A DNA stretch of 64,000 nucleotides. Origin: Prosopocoilus inquinatus (Eukaryota > Arthropoda > Insecta > Coleoptera > Lucanidae). Under the pieces are notes generated by a model. It ran no database searches and was not told the DNA's origin. It was given only the letters and a program-made list of their open reading frames with translations. Of this stretch, positions 56,971 to 64,000 are shown piece after piece (position 1 is the first letter of the stretch; every line of letters starts with the position of its first letter). The translations under genes and the position numbers were made by a program. The DNA lies in assembly GCA_036172665.1 (NCBI GenBank), contig JAYKNF010000014.1, forward strand, positions 4,043,501 through 4,107,500. The letters are read 5' to 3'.

Positions 56971-58170
56971 TTTGCAACCATACTTCCCCCGGAACCCAAA
57001 AGCTTTGGTTTCCCGGAAGCTGCCCGCCGAGTCATCGGAGGAACGTCGGCGGATCGCTAGCTGGCATCGTTTATGGTTAGAACTAGGGCGGTATCTGATC
57101 GCCTTCGAACCTCTAACTTTCGTTCTTGATCAATGAAAGCGTTTTTGGCAAATGCTTTCGCTTCTGTCCGTCTTGCGACGATCCAAGAATTTCACCTCTA
57201 ACGTCGCAATACGAATGCCCCCATCCGTTCCTATTAATCATTACCTCGGGGTTCCGAAAACCAACAAAATAGAACCGAGGTCCTATTCCATTATTCCATG
57301 CACACAATATTCAGGCGAAATTTTAGCCTGCTTTAAGCACTCTAATTTGTTCAAAGTAAACGTGCCGGCCCACCTCGACACTCAGTGAAGAGCACCGCGG
57401 TGGGATCTGAAGTTGGGCCGCCCCGCGAGGGACTGGGCCCACCGGCAGGACGTCCCGCGGACACGCCAGTTAAGCACCGCGAGCGATGAACCGGCGGCGC
57501 GGGACACAAATTCGACTACGAGCTTTTTAACCGCAACAACTTTAATATACGCTATTGGAGCTGGAATTACCGCGGCTGCTGGCACCAGACTTGCCCTCCA
57601 ATTGATCCTCGTTAAAGGATTTAGAGTGTACTCATTCCGATTACGGGGCCTCGGATGAGTCCCGTATCGTTATTTTTCGTCACTACCTCCCCGTGCCGGG
57701 AGTGGGTAATTTGCGCGCCTGCTGCCTTCCTTGGATGTGGTAGCCGTTTCTCAGGCTCCCTCTCCGGAATCGAACCCTGATTCCCCGTTACCCGTTACAA
57801 CCATGGTAGGCGCAGAACCTACCATCGACAGTTGATAAGGCAGACATTTGAAAGATGCGTCGCCGGTGCAAGACCGTGCGATCAGCAGTAAGTTATTCAG
57901 TGTCACCAGAAAGTACGATGACGGGCGCGAACCCGACACCGATTGGTTTTGATCTAATAAAAGCGCTCCTTCCGTCTCCGGTCGGAGCTCTGTTTGCATG
58001 TATTAGCTCTAGAATTACCACAGTTATCCAAGTAAGTGTGGGTACGATCTAAGGAACCATAACTGATTTAATGAGCCTTTCGCGGTTTCACCTTAATTCG
58101 GCTCGTACTGAGACATGCATGGCTTAATCTTTGAGACAAGCATATGACTACTGGCAGGATCAACCAGGGA
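56238..58170 (-). rRNA. 18S ribosomal RNA
   Basis: A complete small-subunit rRNA of about 1,933 nt, the usual size for insects. On the plus strand the 3' end is TAATGATCCTTCCGCAGG at 56238. The universal sites follow in order: GACGGGCGGTGTGTAC at 56396, CCGTCAATTCCTTTAAG at 56947, CCGCGGCTGCTGGCAC at 57570, and the 5' end CTACTGGCAGGATCAACC at 58148. The V4 region around 57310-57510 is of ordinary insect length. I see no intron, transposon or internal deletion, so the gene looks functional in sequence even though its unit lacks 28S. The 5' end is taken as the base before CCCTGGTTGATCC on the minus strand and may vary by one or two bases. Long open frames inside it are shadows. Confidence 0.97.
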
Positions 58171-58503
58171 GCTGTGCTTCAAGTAACGCTTCGACCAACG
58201 AAACGATACCCCTGCGCTAGCTCTCCAACGGGCGAGAGGGACGCTGACGCGTCTCACCTCTTAGCCCTAAAGCACGCGAGAAGCTCGCGCCGAACGCCGC
58301 AAGGGCGGACGGCGACGACGCTCCGTGAACACGCCTGAACGGCGGCGTACGCCCGGGATGCCGTACACGCACCAGAGACGGAGGGGGACGCGGAGGAGAA
58401 AACGGACGGACGCCGCACCTCCTCCCTGATCCACGCTTCGACCGAACTCTGCGAGCGCTCAACCGGCTTCGCTCGGCGGCGGCCCGCCGCCGATACAGAG
58501 GAC
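58171..58503 (-). other. 5' ETS, unique part next to 18S
   Basis: About 330 bp of GC-rich spacer immediately upstream of the 18S 5' end. It shows no internal repeat and no copy elsewhere in the window. It ends where the first composite repeat begins (TTCGAAACCAG at 58504). It should belong to the pre-rRNA 5' external transcribed spacer, although the transcription start has not been located with certainty. Open frames of about 100 codons on the minus strand here look like chance frames. Confidence 0.75.
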
Positions 58504-58822
58504 TTCGAAACCAGAGGTTTACGATTTCCGTTATAACAGCCTCGAACATTCTCTCGCATCCTTCGTTAGATCGAAAGTCGACCTGAATGCCTTCGAGAAG
58601 TTACGCGCCGCACGCGGACCGCGTCACGTCAGAACCGGGCCTTACGAAAACACGTCAGACACCGGCTCGCCCGGGACGCAGTCCTATTCTCGCTCGGAAC
58701 GAGGTGAGTTGTAGCATATGTAAAGTTCTCCGTCACCTAAGCTGCCGCGGGAAGGCGCACGAATCGCGCGCAACGACGCGATTCACGTCCGACTCTCGAC
58801 GACCGCCGGTGACGGTAATTTG

Positions 58823-59287
58823 TTCGTCCGCATTTGAGAACCGAAGCGCGATGCGCCCGAGTGTCCCGCGGAACTTGCCGTGATAGTTTATACAGAGACG
58901 GTGCAGGACCGACGCTGTGGCACCGATTAGGGTGCCCGTTCGTCCGCATATGGGAACCGCAGCGCGATGCGCCAGAGTGACCCGCGGAACATGCCGTGAT
59001 AGTTTATACAGAGACGGTCTAGGACCGACGCTGTGGCACCGATTAGGATGCCCGTTCGTCCGCATATGGGAACCGAAGCGCGATGCGCCAGAGTGACCCG
59101 CGGAACATGCCGTGATAGTTTATACAGAGACGGTCTAGGACCGACGCTGTGGCACCGATTAGGATGCCCGTTCGTCCGCATATGGGAACCGAAGCGCGAT
59201 GCGCCAGAGTGACCCGCGGAACATGCCGTGATAGTTTATACAGAGACGGTATAGGACCGACGCTGTGGCACCGATCAACGTGCACAA
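58823..59287 (-). repeat. 116-bp subrepeats, four copies
   Basis: TTCGTCCGCAT starts at 58823, 58939, 59055 and 59171, exactly 116 bp apart. Each copy holds CGGAAC, then GCCGTGATAGTTTATACAGA, then a GGACCGACGCTGTGGCAC box. The first copy is the most divergent (CATTTGAGAACC, GCCCGAGTGTCC). The last ends with a different flank (CGATCAACGTGCACAATTCG). The minus strand gives TATAAACTATCACGG in every copy. Confidence 0.93.
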
Positions 59288-59618
59288 TTCGTCGGGGAAT
59301 TCGAAACCAGAAGTTTACGATTTCCGTTATAACAGCCTCGAACATTCTCTCGCATCCTTCGTTAGATCGAAAGTCGACCTGAATGCCTTCGAGAAGTTAC
59401 GCGCCGCACGCGGACCGCGTCACGTCAGAACCGGGACTTACGAAAACACGTCAGATACCGGCTCGTCCGGGACGCAGTCCTATTCTCGCTCGGAACGAGG
59501 TGAGTTGTAGCATATGTAAAGTTCTCCGTCACCTAAGCTGCCGCGGGAAGGCGCACGAATCGCGCGCAACGACGCGATTCACGTCCGACTCTCGACGACC
59601 GCCGGTGACGGTAATTTG

Positions 59619-59967
59619 TTCGTCCGCATTTGAGAACCGAAGCGCGATGCGCCCGAGTGTCCCGCGGAACTTGCCGTGATAGTTTATACAGAGACGGTGC
59701 AGGACCGACGCTGTGGCACCGATTAGGGTGCCCGTTCGTCCGCATATGGGAACCGCAGCGCGATGCGCCAGAGTGACCCGCGGAACATGCCGTGATAGTT
59801 TATACAGAGACGGTCTAGGACCGACGCTGTGGCACCGATTAGGATGCCCGTTCGTCCGCATATGGGAACCGAAGCGCGATGCGCCAGAGTGACCCGCGGA
59901 ACATGCCGTGATAGTTTATACAGAGACGGTATAGGACCGACGCTGTGGCACCGATCAACGTGCACAA
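59619..59967 (-). repeat. 116-bp subrepeats, three copies
   Basis: The same family as at 58823, with TTCGTCCGCAT at 59619, 59735 and 59851. The order of variants is the same as in the first array (a divergent first copy and a terminal copy with CGATCAACGTG), with one middle copy fewer. Confidence 0.93.
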
Positions 59968-60300
59968 TTCGTCAGGGAATTCGAAACAAGAAGTTTACGA
60001 TTTCCGTTATAACAGCCTCGAACATTCTCTCGCATCCTTCGTTAGATCGAGAGTCGACCTGAATGCCTTCGAGAAGTTACGCGCCGCACGCGGACCGCGT
60101 CACGTCAGAACCGGGACTTACGAAAACACGTCAGACACCGGCTCGTCCGGGACGCAGTCCTATTCTCGCTCTCGGAACGAGGTGAGTTGTAGCATATGCA
60201 AAGTTCTCCGTCACCTAAGCTGTCGCGGGAAGGCGCACTAAACGCGCGCAAGGACGCGATGCACGTCCGACTCTCGACGACCGCCGGTGACGGTAATTTG

Positions 60301-60416
60301 TTCGTCCGCATTTGAGAACCGAAGCGCTATGCGCCCTAGTGTCCCGCGGAACTTGCCGTGATAGTTTATACAGAGACGGTCTAGGACCTACGCTGTGGCA
60401 CGAATTCAAGTGCCGA
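60301..60416 (-). repeat. 116-bp subrepeat, single copy
   Basis: A single copy of the divergent first type (CATTTGAGAACC) starting at 60301. After GCTGTGGCAC the flank changes to GAATTCAAGTGCC, which ends the repeat region. It carries private changes such as GCGCTATGCGCCCTAG. Confidence 0.88.
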
Positions 60417-60667
60417 TCTTGTCCGCGCAAGAGGACAACTTCCTCGGACATGTTTCGATACAGCCAAAAGGATAATGGGGCATATATTTGTCAGTAACAA
60501 AATCGACACTCTAACGATCTCAATTTTCGACGAACACCTTCAAAAGTGAACTGCGATCGCTTCCAGTGCGCCCACAATAAGCCCGGGGCAGGCGACCCTA
60601 CTCGGCGAACGTACGCAACGAAGACGAGAGTGACTCGCGCGCCGGTCGAATCCGAGGCGGACGCCTC
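60417..60667 (-). promoter_or_regulatory. Low-repetition spacer, candidate RNA polymerase I promoter region
   Basis: About 250 bp between the composite repeats and the distal spacer repeats, with no copy elsewhere in the window. It is more AT-rich than either side. On the minus strand it reads GACAAATATATGCCCCATTA at about 60474-60493. Insect rDNA promoters often carry an AT-rich TATAT-like element near the start site, so this is a reasonable place to look. The match is weak, and the repeated TATAAACTATC in the 116-bp units is an alternative. Inference only. Confidence 0.3.
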
Positions 60668-61043
60668 CCCATATAGTAGGGAAAACATAGAGTACCGACG
60701 CCTGAACGGGTCCAACCAACGACAACGCATATGCGGACGGCGAGCGGGCACGCTCGCTGCGCCCCGCCACTTACAATGCGCCAGCGCATGTCCGAGCCCG
60801 AGGTCGTGTGCTGCGGACCACGTGATGGCTCGACGCACTAAATTCGCACCGCTGGTACCGATGCCAGAACGGCCTAATGCCAGAACTACGACCGTCCGCG
60901 AACTGGGTAATTTCTGAGGCGCGGAATGTCATCACGCGTGCAGCGAAGCGAAGATAACTGCGACCGACGACGACGGCGAGCGACAGGCGAAGCGACGACG
61001 GGTACTGATGCCCGAACGCTGGGGCTTTCTGTACCACACTGAG
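60668..61043 (-). other. Intergenic spacer, diverged relative of the 357-bp unit
   Basis: This stretch shares boxes with the 357-bp units but is diverged and spaced differently. CCCATATAGTAGGGAAAACAT at 60668 matches CCCATATAGTTGGGAAAACAT at 61097, 429 bp on. Three copies of the GGTACyGATGCC motif occur at 60691, 60853 and 61000. Open frames on both strands here show no recognisable protein. Confidence 0.7.
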
Positions 61044-62772
61044 GATTAATTTACGTGTGATGCGGAGCACTTGTTCGTTCCCGAGACGTATGCTTACCCA
61101 TATAGTTGGGAAAACATTGGGTACCGATGCCTGAACGGATCCACCCAGGGATAACGCCTATGCCGGCCGCGGTCGGGTACATCGGGAGCGCCGAACCACA
61201 TACAATACGCAAGCGCATGTCGGAGTCCCAGGAAGTGTGCTGCTGCGGAAGAGCTGGCTGATCCACTCGACGCAAATCATATGCACTGCGGGTACCGATG
61301 CCCGAACGGCCCAACGCCAGAACGAAGACCGGCCGCGAGCGAGGGGCGAAACGGCGACGGGTACTGATGCCCGAACGGTGGCTTTCTTTAACACACTGAA
61401 GATTAATTTACGTGTGATGCGGAGCACTTGTTCGTCCCCGGGACGTACGCTTACCCATATAGTTGGGAAAACATTGGGTACCGATGCCTGAACGGATCCA
61501 CCCAGGGATAACGCCGATGCCGGCCGCGGTCGGGTACATCGGGAGCGCCGAACCACATACAATACGCAAGCGCATGTCGGAGTCCCAGGTCGTGTGCTGC
61601 TGCGGAAGAGCTGGCTGATCCACTCGACGCAAATCATATGCACTGCGGGTACCGATGCCCGAACGGCCCAACGCCAGAACGAAGACCGGCCGCGAGCGAG
61701 GGGCGAGACGACGGCGGGTACTGATGCCCGAACGTCAGCTCGCTATTTCAGACGAGGGCGAATTTCGTGTGATGCGGACGGCTAATTTATGTGCTGCGGA
61801 GGACTGTTTTATGTGCTGCGGAGTATTAATTTATGTGCTGCGGAGCGAGGGGCGAGACGACGACGGGTACCGATGCCCGAACGGCGGCTCGCTATTTGTA
61901 ACCAGGGCGAATTTATGTGCTGCGGACGGCGAATTTATGTGCTGCGGAGGATTAATTTATGTGCTGCGGAGGACTGTTTTATGTGCTGCGGAGGATTAGT
62001 TTATGTGCTGCGGAGGACTATTTCATGTGCTGCGGACGACGAATTTATGTGCTGCGGAGTACTGTTTTATGTGCTGCGGAGTAATAATTTATGTGCTGCG
62101 GAGCGAGTGGCGAGACGACGGCGGGTACCGATGCCCGAACGGCAGCTCGCTATTTCAGACGAGGGCGAATTTCGTGCGATGCGGACGGCTAATTTATGTG
62201 CTGCAGAGGATTAATTAATGTGCTGCGGAGGACTGTCTCATGTGCTGCGGAGCAATGTTTATGTGCTGCGGAGGATTGATTTATGTGCTGCGGACGGCGA
62301 ATTTATGTGCTGCGGAGTATTAATTTATGTGCTGCGGAGGACTGTTTTATGTGCTGCGGAGGACCGTTTCATGTGCTGCGGAGCAATGTTTATGTGCTGC
62401 GGAGGACTAATTTGTGTGATGCGGAGGACGAATTCATGTGCTGCGGAGCAATGGTCTATGTGCTGCGGACGGCGAATTTATGTGCTGCGGAGGACTGTTT
62501 CATGTGCTGCGGAGCAATGTTTATGTGCCGCGGAGGATTGATTTATGTGCTGCGGACGGCGAATTTATGTGCTGCGGAGGATTAATTTATGTGCTGCGGA
62601 GGACTGTTTTATGTGCTGCGGAGGATTAGTTTATGTGCTGCGGAGGACTATTTCATGTGCTGCGGACGACGAATTTATGTGCTGCGGAGTACTGTTTTAT
62701 GTGCTGCGGAGTAATAATTTATGTGCTGCGGAGCGAGTGGCGAGACGACGGCGGGTACCGATGCCCGAACGG
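60691..62772 (-). repeat. Dispersed 20-bp spacer motif, 12 copies
   Basis: A motif close to GGGTACyGATGCCyGAACGG occurs at 60691, 60853, 61000, 61119, 61290, 61359, 61476, 61647, 61716, 61865, 62123 and 62753. It stays conserved where its surroundings differ: inside the 357-bp units, in the diverged copy and between runs of the 22-bp repeat. Many copies follow a GCGAGnGGCGAGACGACG-type lead. The function is unknown. Conserved dispersed boxes in rDNA spacers can bind Pol I enhancer or terminator factors, but there is no direct evidence here. Confidence 0.85.
61044..61757 (-). repeat. Two tandem 357-bp intergenic spacer units
   Basis: GATTAATTTACGTGTGATGC is at 61044 and 61401, and CCCATATAGTTGGG at 61097 and 61454, both 357 bp apart. 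The units run about 61044-61400 and 61401-61757 and are nearly identical. Small differences include CATTGGGTACC flanks and GATAACGCCTATG versus GATAACGCCGATG. Each holds three copies of the dispersed GGTACyGATGCC motif. The opening ATTTACGTGTGATGCGGA is a relative of the 22-bp repeat that follows. Confidence 0.9.
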
Positions 62773-63300
62773 CAGCTCGCTATTTCAGACGAGGGCGAAT
62801 TTCGTGCGATGCGGACGGCTAATTTATGTGCTGCAGAGGATTAATTAATGTGCTGCGGAGGACTGTCTCATGTGCTGCGGAGCAATGTTTATGTGCTGCG
62901 GAGGATTGATTTATGTGCTGCGGACGGCGAATTTATGTGCTGCGGAGTATTAATTTATGTGCTGCGGAGGACTGTTTTATGTGCTGCGGAGGACCGTTTC
63001 ATGTGCTGCGGAGCAATGTTTATGTGCTGCGGAGGACTAATTTGTGTGATGCGGAGGACGAATTCATGTGCTGCGGAGCAATGGTCTATGTGCTGCGGAC
63101 GGCGAATTTATGTGCTGCGGAGGACTGTTTCATGTGCTGCGGAGCAATGTTTATGTGCTGCGGAGGACTGTTTCATGTGCTGCGGAGCAATGTTTATGTG
63201 CTGCGGAAGACTAATTTATGTGATGCGGACGGCGAACTTATGAGCTGCGGAGGATTAACTTATGTGCAGCGGGGCAATGACTTATCTGCTGCGAATTACT
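61758..63300 (-). repeat. 22-bp spacer repeat array, about 60 copies
   Basis: A short repeat of consensus ATTTATGTGCTGCGGAG plus a variable 5-6 bases, period mostly 22 bp with some 21-bp units (GCAATGTTT type). Variable heads include GGACTGTTTT, GGATTAATTT, CGGCGAATTT and GTATTAATTT. The run is broken by blocks of about 50-70 bp with the GGTACyGATGCC motif near 61850, 62105 and 62735. Copies decay toward 63240-63320. Because the box contains ATG TGC TGC GGA, it yields several overlapping cysteine-rich open frames on the plus strand, which are artefacts of the repeat. Confidence 0.93.
61911..63170 (-). repeat. 630-bp tandem duplication within the 22-bp array
   Basis: Bases 61911-62540 recur at 62541-63170. 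The order of all the different 22-bp variants and the GGTAC block at 62123/62753 is the same in both. Differences are seen only near the end of the unit (GTGCCGCGG at about 62525 versus GTGCTGCGG, and GGATTG versus GGACTG), so the duplication is recent. Confidence 0.92.
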
Positions 63301-63410
63301 AATATACCTGATGCGGAGGAAAAACTTGTGAGATTGCGCCGAGGTCGAATTTATGTCCTGTTGAATCTGTTTTATGCAGAGGACATGGTTATGTGCCGCG
63401 CAAGGACGAC
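63301..63410 (-). other. Intergenic spacer, decayed link between repeat families
   Basis: About 110 bp with weak traces of the 22-bp repeat (TTTATGTCCTGTTG, TTATGCAGAGGACATGG, TTATGTGCCGCG). It leads into the first 120-bp unit. No other signal is seen. Confidence 0.6.
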
Positions 63411-64000
63411 GGCGGTTCGGCCGTGACCGAGGGTAAACGGCGGGAGTAGACGTCACCCGCTTAATAAACGGAACGGGGAGGGTCCGGTCCACCACCCCGG
63501 TGAGACTAATATGTGCTGCGGAGTGAGGGCGGCGGTTCGGCCGATGCCGAGGGTAAACGGCGGGAGTAGACGTCACCCGCTTAATAAACGGAACGGGGAG
63601 GGTCCGGTCCACCACCCCGGTGAGACTAATATGTGCTGCGGAGTGAGGACGGCGGTTCGGCGGATGCCGAGGGTAAACGGCGGGAGTAGACGCCACCCGC
63701 TTAATAAACGGCACGGGGAGGGTCCGGTCCACCACCCCGGTGAGACTAATATGTGCTGCGGAGTGAGGACGGCGGTTCGGCCGATGCCGAGGGTAAACGG
63801 CGGGAGTAGACGTCACCTGCTTAATAAACGGAACGGGGAGGGTCCGGTCCAACACCCCGGTGAGACTAATATGTGCTGCGGAGTGAGGACGGCGGTTCGG
63901 CCGATGCCGAGGGTAAACGGCGGTAGTAGACGCCACCCGCTTAATAAACGGCACGGGGAGGGTCCGGTCCACCACCCCGGTGAGACTAATATGTGCTGCG
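63411..64000 (-). repeat. 120-bp intergenic spacer tandem repeat, about 4.9 copies to the window edge
   Basis: Units start at about 63411, 63531, 63651, 63771 and 63891, the last cut by the window end. Boxes in order are GGCGGTTCGGCCGATGCCGA, GGGTAAACGGCGGGAGTAGA, CCCGCTTAATAAACGG, GGGGAGGGTCCGGTCCACCA and AATATGTGCTGCGGAGTGAG. The last box is a 22-bp-type repeat fused into the unit. Two linked variants mark copies: CGTCACC with CGGAACGG (copies 1, 2 and 4) and CGCCACC with CGGCACGG (copies 3 and 5). As 120 is a multiple of three, the minus strand stays open as a 40-residue periodic frame over 63238-63975, which I do not regard as a gene. Confidence 0.94.

Larger units (their letters stand above)
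58504..60402 (-). repeat. Composite spacer repeats of 796, 680 and about 423 bp
   Basis: Three tandem units each open with TTCGAAACmAG, at 58504, 59300 and 59980. The units are 796 bp (58504-59299), 680 bp (59300-59979) and about 423 bp (59980-60402). Each has a roughly 320-bp head that includes CGAACATTCTCTCGCATCC and GAGTTGTAGCATATG, then a tail of 116-bp subrepeats: four, three and one respectively. The first two units differ in length by exactly one subrepeat. The third has a 2-bp insertion in its head (CTCGCTCTCGG versus CTCGCTCGG). They lie between 18S and the candidate promoter, so they are either part of the 5' ETS or duplicated spacer-promoter units. Confidence 0.92.

Noticed and set aside
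56301..58052. Open frames inside 18S
   Set aside because: The sequence is clearly 18S rRNA by its conserved sites, so the frames are shadows.
58587..59679. Identical-looking 98- and 110-codon frames repeated 796 bp apart
   Set aside because: They are copies of the composite spacer repeat, in several overlapping frames on both strands. Repetition explains their apparent conservation.
61655..63302. Cysteine-rich MCCG-repeat proteins on the plus strand
   Set aside because: The 22-bp unit shifts frame at each copy, so three units return to frame and give look-alike proteins in all frames. They have no signal peptide or stable start, and lie antisense to pre-rRNA.
1..64000. Telomeric TTAGG repeats or tRNA genes
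   Set aside because: No TTAGG-type tandem run and no tRNA-like cloverleaf boxes were noticed on reading the window.

Overview
The window holds no protein-coding gene that I can support. It is a boundary between a very large satellite DNA array and the truncated end of a ribosomal DNA (rDNA) unit in an animal genome. The 18S and 5.8S rRNA sequences are insect-like. From recollection of the 18S V4 region and the 5.8S 5' end they look hymenopteran (ant, bee or wasp), but I could not align them. The 5.8S is one intact gene, not split into 5.8S plus 2S as in many flies.

Positions 1-51088 are a head-to-tail satellite with a 149-bp monomer, about 343 copies, with no net insertion or deletion at any register point I checked. 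Higher-order structure is strong. A block of 96 monomers (14,304 bp) at about 1256-15559 is repeated almost unchanged at about 15560-29430. Nested 19-monomer (2,831 bp) and 12-monomer (1,788 bp) duplications follow to about 37250. From there to 51088 lies a looser mosaic with spacings of 15-17 monomers. At about 51083-51089 the array flips. A block of about 20.7 monomers in inverted orientation, itself containing a 9-monomer (1,341 bp) repeat, runs to 54165.

At 54165/54166 the satellite is fused directly to rDNA read on the minus strand. From high to low coordinates the rDNA order is intergenic spacer, 5' external transcribed spacer (ETS), complete 18S (56238-58170), ITS1, complete 5.8S (54562-54717), then ITS2 cut off at the satellite. 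No 28S gene is present between ITS2 and the satellite, so this unit is broken and probably marks the edge of an rDNA array or an isolated copy. Its transcription would point into the satellite and, if it runs on, cross the inversion.

The spacer upstream of 18S (58171-64000) is built of several repeat families. These are composite units of 796, 680 and about 423 bp carrying 116-bp subrepeats; a low-repetition stretch at 60417-60667 that may hold the RNA polymerase I promoter; two 357-bp units; a dispersed 20-bp GGTAC-containing motif (12 copies); about 60 copies of a 22-bp repeat, including a near-perfect 630-bp tandem duplication; and a 120-bp tandem repeat that runs off the right edge.
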